Below are positions 21,754 through 32,760 of a stretch of DNA of 43,277 bases, one piece after another. The position numbers and the translations under genes were made by a program. Location of the stretch: the NCBI GenBank assembly GCA_003254885.1, contig QANT01006591.1:1-43277 (forward strand), in the 5' to 3' direction. Positions within the stretch are counted from its first letter, which is position 1. Every line of letters starts with the position of its first letter. The notes under the pieces are model-generated. The model saw only the letters and a program-made list of their open reading frames with translations, was not told the origin of the DNA and made no database searches. Source of the stretch: Purshia tridentata (taxonomy: Eukaryota; Streptophyta; Magnoliopsida; Rosales; Rosaceae).

Positions 21754-24404
21754 TGCCACGCCCCGAATCTCGGGCACGTTAAAAACATAAAAACCCTTCT
21801 TTTAAGCCTCTTCTAAATGAGTCATGCTTGGAAATACATAATAAATACAAACGTTTCATAAACAATTATTCAAAACCACTGTCTATAAAAACATTTAAAA
21901 AAATATTTGGGTCCCACTATCTTCTCAACATGCTAAACATGCAAAACATAACTGTACACAAAATCCATGGTGTATCGAGTTAAAAAAACAACCCAATAAG
22001 CTCTAGGAGCTCGTGTGAGTTAACTAATTTTATCCAACTTAACTAGAAACCTTAATTAATAATCAATTTCATTGATTCCTCAATTTACCATTAAGGAAGC
22101 ATCAATAAAATAATAATCCTCAAATCATAATTATATAATCCACAAATAATAATTATAAATCATCAACATCAATATAAATAATTCACATTACACTTCACTA
22201 ATTCTCATCATCATCTAATATCTCAATAATCATCAATTCTCAATTAATCCTTAAACTTGGATAATCGTCATCAATTCTCATATATCTCTATTAATCCTCA
22301 AACTGAAAATACCTCAATTTAATCTCTGGATATCCAGTCCTATACTGTACTTGGCCATTTATCTAGCATACAACAAATAAGGCATCAAAAAAGTCAAACA
22401 AGTTAACTGTTGAAATTCAAGCTTGCTCAAAGAGATTGCGTCACTCTTTGAAATTCCTCGGTTTTAAAAAATATTTTCCTTAAATTCATTGCTGAAACAT
22501 AAATTTATTTTTAAAGGAAAATCAACTGAAATTGACATAGAATAATTAAAAATAACCTAAAAGTATTTCTAAACATAAAAGACTAACTTAAACATAGCTG
22601 AAGCTTAATTCATTAAATCATTTGCTTATACCATGTATAAGTATTTGAAGAACCTATTGGCCATGCGTTGGTATCGTATAATACCGCCGTACTAAGAAGA
22701 TCACTTAAATGGTGCTTTACCTGTACCGTCATCACGCCATCATACATGCAAGCAAACAAGCTAGCTCTTCACCTGCACCGTCGATACGCCGTTGTACAAG
22801 CAGGCAATTAAAATCATATGTGCACACACTGAGCTGCCCAAAGGGCTAAGCATTACGACACATAGCCCAAATCCTTTGTGTGTGCCGTGATGGGTCCCAA
22901 AGACCTAACTAAAACTAAATCTGAATTGGTGAGTACTTAACATAGCATTCTTTTTTTAAAACGTAAGTTTTAAACATCTCAACATTCACATATGACACAT
23001 CACTAAAATGGAAATCTAATATGGATTCACTTTTCCATAATCGACTCAAAACTTATAAACATAACTTTTAGATAAATAAAGTTTTCTCCAGCTCAAACAT
23101 GAAATCAATTAAAGTATTATTTATCTCCCACATAATTATAAGAAATCCAAGTTCAAATGTCGTTAAATCACAAGAAATATTTATATATTTAAGAGTCTCA
23201 AATTAGAAATCTTAGCTTAAAATTCCAAATTAACTCCAGGAAATAACAAACATAAATTTAAAACTATAAAATTTATACACACTTTCAAGAGTCCACTCAC
23301 AAACATCTTTTATCAAATAACTCAAAGACAAAAATTTGAATTAAATCATAAATAAATCCAATATCACACAAATAGGCATATCAATAACAATTCCCACATT
23401 ATGCCCTAATCCATCAGTAATTAAAAATCCTTCTGACAATTAAATGCCTAATCCTAAATATTAAACTTTAACCCACAATCAATCTCATGGCATCTAAAAT
23501 ATTCTCAATTATGCCCTTAAGCTCAATTAACATCAAATTCTCCACAAAGGCATTTCACATCAAATAATCAGAAATCCTAATGACATTTCGTAATAAACCA
23601 AATGTGCAGTTAAAAGGCAAAATCATACTAAATTCACCGTCAAAACCAATCATAGACTTTATTAAAGCCAAGTATAAAACAAACAAACCATACAATTAAA
23701 AAAAACCATCTAATTTCACTCACAGTGCACCTAAGGGAAATGACCAATATGCCCTTTGACAACAACTTTACTCGAATTCTCAAATCCGGCAGCATAACGG
23801 CATCGGATAAAGAATTTCCTAGCCCAGGTATCTATTTAAGACCAGACAACCAACATACTTACAATTCAGAAATACACTTGGTTGGAAAAATGGCTGGAAC
23901 AGGTGGTAACCACCATGCATAGTGGCTGCCCGGCCCCAAAATCATACAAAAACTCATCCTAAAATTCAAAAACTCACCTACAAACCTTGGAAAAAAATTC
24001 TGGATTAAACAACTGCTAACCCGCCACCACTAGTGGTGGTTTTGGTGGCGGCAACGGCGACCGAGTTCTTGGCTAAGCTAGAAATCACAAAATTAATTTC
24101 CAACCCAGCCTAATTGCAAGTACTCCAATTGCATGAAAAACAACTCAAATTGACTCAATTTAATGAAATCCCAAATTGGGGAATAAACTCTAGAAATTGA
24201 AGGGCAATACCTTACGAGAATTGAAACCCATGACAATGGGAGTAAAACACATCAAAAACCTTGGCCAAAGGTGTTCGAAAATGGCCGGAATCAGCAAAGG
24301 GAGATTGGCGACTAGCTAGGTTTCTCTCGCGTGATTTCTACGTAGGTGGCCTTGGGTCATGGAGAAACTGGCCAGAATCGGTCAGTACAGTCAAGCACAG
24401 TGAC

Positions 24405-24453
<49 letters not shown>

Positions 24454-24780
24454 GTTTTTTTATTAAAAAGAAAATCTGATTTTGGTTTTAAAATTTTCAT
24501 AAAATGCATATTTACAAAATTGACCTCAACTTCAACTGTCCGTAAAACTCGAACCATAGCTTCAAATTATGTTATGTTTTCGTCTACACTCTCGTGAGGT
24601 CGAGAACTTTCCAACAAGACTAAAATCGAAACCAAAATCCATTTAATAAGAAAGTCAAACCTTTGGTCAAACTAATTTAAAATAAAAATTTATAAAATTA
24701 ACCCTAAACTTTTATTTCTCAAATAAATTTCCAAAATACTTTTAAATAATTTTCAAAATAAAAAAATATGGCTTCTAACA
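21754..24780 (+). mobile_element. 3.0-kb TG...CA insertion, probable very long LTR
   Basis: Starts TGCCACGCCCCGAATCTCGG and ends ATGGCTTCTAACA; both resemble plant LTR termini. TTTAA flanks both sides (21749-21753 and 24781-24785). Joining the flanks without the insert recreates sequence matching the related repeat at about 20620-20700 (read in reverse), which serves as an empty-site comparison. No gag or pol was found inside; the interior is AT-rich with a (GA)n tract. It is best explained as a solo LTR, possibly of a large non-coding retrotransposon (LARD-like). Confidence 0.6.
24407..24450. repeat. (GA)n microsatellite
   Basis: About 22 GA dinucleotides inside the 3.0-kb LTR-like insertion. 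Confidence 0.95.
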
Positions 24781-24785
24781 TTTAA

Positions 24786-25151
24786 AACGTTTTTATGACG
24801 ATGTCATTAATTTTTGAACGGATTTTTAATAGAATGAATTATGTGAAAACGATTCAAAACTTTAGAGGGTCTCGTTGTAATTTTTGAAACCTTAGTGGGT
24901 CTCGCTGTAATTTTTGAAACGTCATAGTACGTGACAACACAAAAAACTTCAGGGTTTATTGTGTAATAAACCCTTTTATAGGAAAACAAAATGTCGCAAG
25001 TCTTTCAACAAAGACAACCACTTACGAGTTGAGTTTCCTCTCTTACCCCTGATGAAACCGCCACATATTGTGCATGCCTAAGCCATTCTCCTACACCAGC
25101 ATGGCTCAGTCATTCACCTACACCAGCTTCATGCATCAATATTGTATTACT
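24786..25151. repeat. Right part of the repeat split by the 3.0-kb insertion
   Basis: Contains two near-identical adjacent 30-bp units (AAACTTTAGAGGGTCTCGTT and AAACCTTAGTGGGTCTCGCT, each followed by GTAATTTTTG) and ends near 24980 with a terminus resembling the foldback family at 20593. No gene seen. Confidence 0.5.
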
Positions 25152-25670
25152 TTTGATAAAATAAATAATCTTTTTTAAAATCATACATATCTTTCAAAGA
25201 AATAACCTAACTGATAGATTTTTTTTTTTTTTGTAGAAATATAAACACTATACAAATACAATATAAATACAATAATGAACATAAACACCATATATATATA
25301 TTTATGTATTTATATAATATATAAAAACAGTACATATACAATATAAATACCATGTTGTGTATATATTATATAAAGACAAATATATACACAATATAAATTT
25401 GATAAAATAAATAATCTTTTTTAAAATTATACATATCTTTCAAAGAAATAACCTAACTGATAGATATTTTTTTTTTGTAGAAATATAAACACTATACAAA
25501 TAAAATATAAATACTATATTGTATGAACATAAACACCATATATAATATATATATATATATTTATAGAAACTTTAAGTATTTATATAATATATAAAAACAG
25601 TACATGTACAATATAAATACCATGTTGTGTATATATTATATAAAGACAAATATATACACAATATAAATTT
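25152..25670. repeat. AT-rich tandem duplication, about 246-bp period
   Basis: TTTGATAAAATAAATAATCT starts at 25152 and again at 25398. The two copies run in parallel to ACACAATATAAATTT; copy 2 carries a short extra insertion. Both are dominated by TATA-rich motifs. No coding content. Confidence 0.85.
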
Positions 25671-26040
25671 AATATTTATAAATACAATATAAACACCATA
25701 TATATATATATACATATATACATTTATCGAAACTATATAACAACTCAATGCTATGAACACTTAAAAAATCATATATAGCTCTCAACATTATGAACAACTA
25801 ATTTCTTTCATGATGCTCTATCAATACTATATAAAAGAGTTTATAGAATAAGAATTGAATAAATAATCTTCTATGAAATAAAAAATGTGATTGGTCCAAT
25901 ATAAATGAATGAGGAAAAAATATCTTACTTTCTTTTAATTTTAAGTAAAATTATGTATGCATAATTTAGAATAAATCGGAGGAAGTTGAAATAACACTAA
26001 CGGCCTTACAAAACAAATCGATGGATATATAGTAGGAGAA

Positions 26041-26199
26041 GGAAGAGGATCCTTTACTCATTTTTCTATCCATTTTCTTACCATATCTTTAATCTTGGCT
26101 ATTCTCCCTCCCAACTCTTCCTCTTTTTTGCTCTCTCTACTTTATATTTGATAGCCAAGATTAAGAGATGATAGGGAAATGAGTAGAGAATTCTTGTCC
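26041..26199. mobile_element. 159-bp foldback MITE upstream of the CNL gene
   Basis: The left arm (CTTTACTCATTTTTCTATCC ... TCTTTAATCTTGGCTAT) is nearly complementary to the right arm (ATAGCCAAGATTAAGAGATG ... ATGAGTAGAG). Flanks GTAGGAGAA (26032-26040) and GTAGGGCAA (26200-26208) agree at 7 of 9 positions, an aged 9-bp duplication. It sits about 420 bp before the start codon of the CNL gene. Confidence 0.75.
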
Positions 26200-26362
26200 G
26201 TAGGGCAATGGCTCTTTGGACAAACAAAAAAAGAGAATTGCTTGTGTATGACGATTAGTCTACTTGCTTCACAGAGGGGTTAAACATATAATTAACCCCG
26301 ATTTGTTTTCCCAATAAACTCTCTTTAATATAATTAAGCATATGTCCAATTGATTAGAGAAT

Positions 26363-26370
26363 CCACGTGG
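26363..26370. promoter_or_regulatory. Palindromic G-box upstream of the CNL gene
   Basis: CCACGTGG, a perfect 8-bp palindrome, lies about 250 bp before the start codon. A TTTGACT (W-box-like) in reverse sits at about 26609-26615, immediately before the ATG. Both are plausible stress-response sites; function not shown. Confidence 0.4.
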
Positions 26371-26621
26371 AGGCGACTTTGGATGAGCGTCACTTTTACT
26401 CTGCTTTGGACAGCAATCCTCCTATCTACTATGTATTGTTCAAGCATTTCTCTAAAAAAAAATAAAAAATTGTACTCAAATATTGGCTCTGATTTTGGGC
26501 AATGCTTATAATCGTTAGTTTCTCTTTTTTTTTAACCTTAATTCTTCCTTATAGAGAGTGGGTGCACTGACCTATATCAGCCTTAATTCTCACTTGTTAA
26601 CAGTTAAGATAGAAGTCAAAT

Positions 26622-29345
26622 ATGGCCTCAACTATAGCAGACCTCTTCATTGGCAAATTTGTTACCATTCTTGAGAACGATGCATCCTCCATAGCAGGTA
26701 TTCGCGATGAAGTTGATGATATTAAGAAGGAGCTACAGAGCATGAAATCCTACCTAAAGGACGTCGATGAGGGCAAGAAATCACTGACAGAAGGAGAGCA
26801 AAACTGGGTAGCAAGTGTGAGAGACTTAGCACAAGATGCTGAAGACATCATTGATGAATTCATGTATCACACGTATGAACAGGAAACTGAGGGTCGATTT
26901 GGTAGGTGGCTTTACAAAACCATTCGCATTCCAAAAAATCTCTGGTTCAAGCGTAAAATAGCCAAAAAGTTACAGAAAATCAGTCGAACAATCAAAGCTA
27001 TTCCAGAGAGGAATCAAAGGTATTGTGTTGGTCTGGAAGAAAGAACAAATCCTCGTGATGATTGCAAATGGCTGCAGAACCATGCGGAGTCTTCTCTGTT
27101 CATTCAGGAAGATGAACTCGTGGGGATAGAAGGCAAGAAGCAAACGTTGATGGGGCGGCTGATGAACGAAGAAAAACATCAAACTCTTGTCTCTGTGGTC
27201 GGGATGGGAGGATCTGGGAAGACAACTCTAGTTGCCAACACCTTCAACGATCAAACAGTCAAGAGACATTTTGACTGTTATGCATGGATTACCGTTTCCC
27301 AAACTTATGTGATTGATGACTTATTTAGAAGCTTGATCAAGGAATTCCACCAAGCAAGGAAGGAAAAAGTCCCTGAAAATTTGAATGACATGAGCTATAG
27401 AGAATTGCTAGAGATGCTGGTGAACTACTTGGAGTCTAAGAGGTACTTGGTTGTATTGGATGATGTGTGGGATATAAAACTTTGGAAAGAAATAAGGATA
27501 TCACTTCCAGATAGACAACTTGGAAGTCGAATCATGCTTACAACTCGGAAAGAAGACATAGCAACACATTCTTTTGGAGTTGAAAGTTATGTTCACCGTA
27601 TCCAACTTCTAGAAAGGGATGAGGCTTGGGAGCTCTTCAGTAAGAAAGCATTCTCAACTTATCATAACAAATCTTGTCCAACTGAGCTTAAACAATTAGC
27701 TTGGGAACTTGTAGAAAAATGTGAAGGCCTACCACTCGCTATCGTGGCTTTAGGTGGACTTATGTCTTCTAAGGAGTCAGTATCTGACTGGAGTAAAGTC
27801 TATAACAGCTTAAATTGGCATCTCAGTACCAATTCATTACTAGAACCTGTGAAGAGCATCTTATTGCTCAGTTTTGATGATTTGCCATACCATTTGAAGC
27901 AATGTTTTCTATATTGTTCTCTGTTTCCAGAAGATTATTTGATTCGAAGAAAACGGCTCATTAAGTTGTGGATGGCTGAAGGATTTGTTGAACATGTCAA
28001 AGGGTCCACACCAGAAGAAGTTGCAGAGAATTATCTTATAGAACTCATTTTTCGTAGCATGCTACAAGTTGTTCAAAGGAATGAAACCGGAAGGCCGAAA
28101 AAATGTAAGATGCATGATCTTATGCGGGAGGTTGCTCAATCAACATCAGAAAAAGAAACTTTTGGTGCTGTATATGATGGGAAAGATGAAGAAATTGGAG
28201 CCCGCCGGTTGTCAATACAAACTGAAGGGGAAATTAAATCAAGCCTAGGTATGTCAAAGGTTCGCACTTTTCTTGTCTTTGCCAAAAAGAGTACTTTGCC
28301 TTCTGGATTTAAAATTTTAAGGGTTCTAGATTTGGAGAGAATGCCCATTAATAAACTGCCAAATAACTTAGTGTACTTATTCAACTTAACATATTTAAAT
28401 TTGAGAGGAACTCAAGTTAAGGAGCTTCCAAAATCCATAGGGAGGCTCCGTAACCTTCAAACTTTAGACATGGTTGACACACAGATAGAGGCACTTCCAA
28501 CAGAAATTTCAAAGTTAGTAAACCTGCGCCATCTAATTATGTGCCATTTCACTGGTGATTTCGATGGCTTCAGATATGTCAATGGGACAAGAGTGCCATC
28601 AAATATTTTTAAGTTGAAGAAATTGCAAGCTTTGGCATTAGTTGAATCTGAAGGAAATATTATTAGCCTTTTGGGGAACATGTCCCAACTTGTTACCATT
28701 GCCATTTCGAATGTAAAAGGAAAAGACGAGAAGGATCTATGTGCCTCAATTGAAAAGATGAGCATCCTTCAAAGGCTGTGTTTAATAGCAAGTGATGAAG
28801 AGGAATTTCTTCCAGTGAACGCACTATCTACACCATCTCCCCACCTTCGAAAGCTTCTTTTGTCTGGCAAGCTAGAAAGGGTACCACGTTGGTTTTGTTC
28901 ACTCCAATGCATCACATCTTTGTGTCTACGTTGGTCTAGACTTGAAGAAGATTTACTTACCCACATTGAAGCACTTCCTGTTCTTGGACGCCTAGCACTT
29001 TTCAATGCCTATGTTGGTAAAGAGTTGTGTTTCAGTAGAGGCTTTGTTAAGCTTAAGGAGTTGAACATGTATAATATGCCTGGATTGGATACGGTAACTA
29101 TAAAAAAAGGGGTGATGCCGAATCTCAAGACTTTATGCATTGGTAGCTGCATGGAATTAAAGACATTGCCACTGGGTGTTGAATACCTTACCAATCTGGA
29201 AACATTGCAATTGGAGTTTGTTCCAATGCAGCTTATAGAGTGCATACGAGAAGGAGGTGTGGATCGCCACAAGGTACAACGCATCCCTGAAATCAACTAT
29301 TACTATAGAACAACATCGGGGATGTCTTATGAAAGCTTGTCCTAA
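26622..29345 (+). CDS. RPM1-like CC-NB-LRR (CNL) disease-resistance protein
   Basis: An intact single-exon gene for 907 aa. Residues 1-150 are an Rx-type coiled coil with the EDVID-like motif AEDIIDEF (73-80). The NB-ARC has a P-loop GMGGSGKTT (194-202), RNBS-A HFDCYAWITVSQ, kinase-2 YLVVLDDVWD (275-284), RNBS-B GSRIMLTTR (301-309), GLPLA (369-373), RNBS-D CFLYCSLFPED (428-438) and MHD (497-499). From about 530 there are irregular LRRs (ILRVLDLERMPINKLP, YLNLRGTQVKELPKSIG) to the C-terminus. All ATP-binding and switch motifs are present, so it should be competent as an immune receptor; the pathogen recognised cannot be told. RPM1-class proteins often guard RIN4 at the plasma membrane; whether this one does is unknown. 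No integrated extra domain. MITEs lie on both sides. Confidence 0.96.
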   Translation: MASTIADLFIGKFVTILENDASSIAGIRDEVDDIKKELQSMKSYLKDVDEGKKSLTEGEQNWVASVRDLAQDAEDIIDEFMYHTYEQETEGRFGRWLYKTIRIPKNLWFKRKIAKKLQKISRTIKAIPERNQRYCVGLEERTNPRDDCKWLQNHAESSLFIQEDELVGIEGKKQTLMGRLMNEEKHQTLVSVVGMGGSGKTTLVANTFNDQTVKRHFDCYAWITVSQTYVIDDLFRSLIKEFHQARKEKVPENLNDMSYRELLEMLVNYLESKRYLVVLDDVWDIKLWKEIRISLPDRQLGSRIMLTTRKEDIATHSFGVESYVHRIQLLERDEAWELFSKKAFSTYHNKSCPTELKQLAWELVEKCEGLPLAIVALGGLMSSKESVSDWSKVYNSLNWHLSTNSLLEPVKSILLLSFDDLPYHLKQCFLYCSLFPEDYLIRRKRLIKLWMAEGFVEHVKGSTPEEVAENYLIELIFRSMLQVVQRNETGRPKKCKMHDLMREVAQSTSEKETFGAVYDGKDEEIGARRLSIQTEGEIKSSLGMSKVRTFLVFAKKSTLPSGFKILRVLDLERMPINKLPNNLVYLFNLTYLNLRGTQVKELPKSIGRLRNLQTLDMVDTQIEALPTEISKLVNLRHLIMCHFTGDFDGFRYVNGTRVPSNIFKLKKLQALALVESEGNIISLLGNMSQLVTIAISNVKGKDEKDLCASIEKMSILQRLCLIASDEEEFLPVNALSTPSPHLRKLLLSGKLERVPRWFCSLQCITSLCLRWSRLEEDLLTHIEALPVLGRLALFNAYVGKELCFSRGFVKLKELNMYNMPGLDTVTIKKGVMPNLKTLCIGSCMELKTLPLGVEYLTNLETLQLEFVPMQLIECIREGGVDRHKVQRIPEINYYYRTTSGMSYESLS

Positions 29346-29364
29346 TGTTCTTCACCCCGAAGGG

Positions 29365-29585
29365 TAAGTTTTTTAACCTTGCATTGAAACTTTCCTAAAC
29401 TTAATCATTCAAAATTCAAATCTTTATATGTAAGATATTCTTCTTATTGTCTACAAGTCATATGTATTTTGTCCATGGACAAAAAGGAAAATATCTAGAA
29501 GCTGATTTCGTGAGCCACATAATATTTGCACTGGATTTTATTTGATTATTTACTGTATTGCTTTTGTCTTATATATAATTTGCAG
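29365..29585 (+). other. Probable intron in the 3' UTR of the CNL gene
   Basis: Twenty bases after the stop codon there is a good donor (AAGG|GTAAGT) and at 29583-29585 an acceptor (TATAATTTGCAG). The junction would lie within about 50 nt of the stop, close enough that it should not trigger nonsense-mediated decay. Confidence 0.5.
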
Positions 29586-30088
29586 ACTTGGAGAAGTACT
29601 GGAGATTGTATCCAGTTTATCCGAGAAGAAATTGGACCGTTCTTTGTGTGTGAAGCTTAAAAGATTGCTTTCGATAGTTTTTTCTGCATCTTTTTGAATC
29701 GAATAATGGCCAAGACTTTGTTTGTTGGCCGCATTTAATATTGTTTGTGTGTATTTGCATGTATTAATATTGGATTCAATGTGTCACTTTAGTAGTTGTA
29801 AACTTGCAATAATATTATGTGAAGATTCTCATAGTTTGGTTGACATGAATACGCATTTTTATTTGGATGAAATAATGCACACGATGTTGATATTGAAGAA
29901 AAGTTATAGGGTAATTTTATTAAATAATCCCTCTTAATCAATGTTGAGTTTTTTACTCTGTAGCCCAAAAATTTATTTTATAACTCTTTTTTGTGTAAAT
30001 GTTCTTAATGTTCTCAATATTCGTGTGAAAGGTTCATTATGCCCTTAATATTCAAGTGAAATGTCCATAATGCTCTTAATATTAAATA
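29586..30088. other. 3' flank of the CNL gene; no further gene
   Basis: AT-rich. A repeated phrase (TTCTTAATGTTCTCAATATT, CCCTTAATATTCAAGTGAAA) occurs three times near 30000-30080. Nothing coding is recognised. Confidence 0.4.
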
Positions 30089-30493
30089 GGCTTATTTGTG
30101 GATTTATCCTTTGAAACATACTTTTTTTTTACTTTACTTTCTGAAAGTTAAATCCTTCAGTTTGCCCTTAGAACTTGTCACTCTCATTTACACCCTTAAC
30201 TCATTCATTATCTAGAGTTATAAAGCTATGTTTTGAGTGATTTTTATATGGTTGTAAAGAAGAGATGCATAACTTCAAAACGAGTATAAGATTGTTGATT
30301 ATGGTGGAGGTTTGATATATCAAAATTCGAGTAAAATGTGAGATGAAAACTGAACTAATGGATGAAGTTAGACAAAACTTAACTATTAGGAGTCATTTGT
30401 AAAGTTCAAGAGATAAAGTGAGACGATTTAGCTTTCAAGGAGCAAAGTGAAAAGAAAATTTTATTTTTCAAGTTACAAATGTATGAATAAGCC
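30089..30493 (-). mobile_element. MULE-type MITE, copy 2 (405 bp)
   Basis: The same family as 2564-2970, inserted in reverse; in reverse complement the interior shares CTTATACTCGTTTTGAAG and CTTTACAACCATATAAA with copy 1. It starts GGCTTATTTGTGG and is flanked by a perfect 9-bp repeat TATTAAATA (30080-30088 and 30494-30502). Confidence 0.9.
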
Positions 30494-30502
30494 TATTAAA
30501 TA

Positions 30503-31148
30503 TTCTTATCAAAGACCAAGGAATTAAATTTCAAACATTTCCTTGAAATTTCTATTGTTTTGAGGTCTCGAAATATTACCGAATCAAAATTATCAAAATT
30601 TTATTGAAAGTTTCAATTTTTAACAAAATCAAAATTCTTTCAAAATTTTCATATATTTGAACCCTCAAAATTTTCTCAAGATTCAAAATTTAATTCTTTG
30701 TCAACAACAAAAATTTGTCATTTGCCTTTCTTCCACCCCAACTCTCTCTCTACCCCAAGGCCATTGCCTTTTCATTTGTTCCCGATCTAGATCCAGCAGG
30801 AAACCCATTTGTTAGAGTCAATGGTTGGATAAATGGATTGCTTCATCCAACCAATTTAGATCCAAAAGCCGAAAAGCAAATCCATTTTTCAAATTGGTCT
30901 GATCAATTGCGGATAGCAGATCCGAAATGTCAAAGGAGAGCATTTGGGTTTTATGGATAAGGGGTTTGGTGTTATTTTAAGATGTGAGTGGAGCTGAATT
31001 TGGGTTTTGTGCACAAGGGTTTGGTGTTCTTCTCAAAGACCTGTGTCATAATCCTACATGACAAAATTAAATAATACACATCATTCTTTTGTTATTTTTG
31101 TGATCATCATCAGACACATCACCATCTATTTTTAATATGAAATTAATA
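30503..31148. other. Spacer before the Mutator-like element
   Basis: Rich in AAATTTT and CAAAATT motifs. An 81-codon open frame (30715-30960) has no recognisable motif. The last nine bases (31140-31148) are the left target duplication of the MULE. Confidence 0.4.
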
Positions 31149-31461
31149 GGGTAAACTGCAATTTAGTACCTCAGGTTTGGGTCAAATTGCAAGTCGGTAC
31201 CCCTAGTTTTTTTTTAAATTTTTTGGTACCCCAACTTAATTTTTTGGCAAATACGTACCTCCGTCAACTCCCCCGTCAGAAGCTCCGTTAAACGCTGACT
31301 TGCGCACCGCTGGACACCAGATGTCTGGCCCAGATTGCTTCCCGCCCTATCAAGCCACGTCAGCGCTGAATGTGCTTCTTCCCCCCAAAAATTTGCGCCA
31401 CCTGGACAGCCACATCAGTTTAAAAACAGCAAACAATTCAAATAACAAAACCTGCAACGGA
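31149..31461 (+). repeat. Left terminal inverted repeat of the MULE
   Basis: About 313 bp matching the reverse complement of 36866-37202 from the terminus to CCTGCAACGGA. Differences are scattered substitutions, plus a short expansion of GTCAGC-type repeats in the right copy. Confidence 0.9.
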
Positions 31462-31708
31462 AAAAGGAATTAGAGATGCTTGTTGCAGCAGAGCTTCTTT
31501 TCAGCTCTGTCACACCTCTTCCCTCTTCCTTCCTCGACGCTGTGCAGCAGCCTTGAGATAATCGCACAGTTGGTTGTGTAGCAGAGGAGTTGGGTTTTCT
31601 AAAAGTGTTTTTGTGCGTTGTCAAGGAGGGAAAAATCCAAATCTAAGCCCCCAAGTTGAAGGTTGGATTTTCTCTGCCCTTTTCTCCAATAATCCAAGTT
31701 TAGAGAAA

Positions 31709-32124
31709 ATGGAGTATGAATCATGTAGATGTGGAGACAGACCTGTACTGATAACTTCATGGACAAACCAGAATCCTGGGAGGAGGTTTATGCATTGCCC
31801 AAGATATGAGGTAGGTGATGCGAATGCTTGTCTTGTGAAATCGTATTTTCATCAATTCTGTTTTTTTGTAGCAAATCCTCCTGTGAAATCCAATTTATTA
31901 TTATTTTCTTATCTTTTTTGTAGAAAAGAGGAGGATACCAGCACTGGGTTTGGTTGGATCCCCCCATGTGTGCTCGTGCTAAGGCTGTCATACCTGGGTT
32001 GTTGAGGAAGCTCTCGACTGCAGAAACAGAAATAGGAAGGGCTGGACGAAGAGGATTCATGTACTGGGCTTTATTGGTGCTTCCATGGCTACTTTGCTGG
32101 GTGCTTTATGTTAGATGTGGTTAA
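31709..32124 (+). CDS. Small GRF-type zinc-finger protein with C-terminal membrane segment, carried by the MULE
   Basis: Exon 1 (31709-31810) and exon 2 (31924-32124), with a 113-bp GT-AG intron in phase 0, give 100 aa. The N-terminus MEYESCRCGDRPVLITSW, followed by NQNPGRRFMHCPRY and later HWVWLDPPMC, is a GRF zinc finger with four Cys ligands (residues 6, 8, 30 and about 49). A charged linker (AKAVIPGLLRKLSTAETEIG) leads to a hydrophobic tail FMYWALLVLPWLLCWVLYV (about 80-98), likely a membrane anchor. GRF fingers bind single-stranded DNA or RNA in known proteins such as APE2 and TOP3A. The frame and splice sites are intact although the neighbouring transposase is dead. Role in the host or in transposition is unknown. 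Confidence 0.75.
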
Positions 32125-32238
32125 GGGTTGGGTGATCGAAGTGATAAGTATCTGTTGGGTGATTGTACTCTTGTGTGCCTTTTGATCTTTGTAACTTAGA
32201 ATGAATGAAATTGGCCTTGCTGGAAATTCTATTATTGA

Positions 32239-32335
32239 TTGAGTTTTGAGTGCATAATTGTCCATTGTTAATTGAGTTTTGAGTGCATAAGTGTCCATTG
32301 TTATTTGAGTTTTGAGTGCATAAATTGTTCTTAAA
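32239..32335 (+). repeat. 33-bp tandem repeat, about 2.6 copies
   Basis: TTGAGTTTTGAGTGCATAA recurs with a 33-bp spacing, separated by TGTCCATTGTTA-like sequence. It lies between the 3' ends of the two convergent genes of the MULE. Confidence 0.8.
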
Positions 32336-32760
32336 TAATTCACTAATCCAATAAAATTCATTTAAAAATGCTCAATAATTTTTATCATCATAAATCCAAT
32401 AAAATTCAAAATAACAAAATGATAATAATTAAAAATTTACATTTATCCAACAATCCAAAATACATATACTTTGTCCAACATCACTAATATACCTAAACAG
32501 TACCATGTCCAAACATTTACAAACCAAACAACTGATTCTACCTAAACCATGTCCAAAATCACAAATATACCTAAATCATGTCCACTTGCAAATTACCAAA
32601 ACCATGTCCAACTTCCAAAATACCTATACCTGAAGCAATGTCCAAGGTATACAAAATAAAGTAGCACCATGTTCAACCAACCAAATTTACACAAAATCAA
32701 CTACCTACATACTAATCTAACTTTCCAAAAAACTCAAAACCAATCTCCAAGCCCACAAAG

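Noticed and set aside
26970..29296. Several minus-strand open frames of 70-102 codons inside the CNL gene.
   Set aside because: They are antisense shadows of the intact receptor frame and carry no motif.
30715..30960. An 81-codon plus-strand open frame between the CNL gene and the MULE.
   Set aside because: No similarity to any family I know and no gene structure around it.
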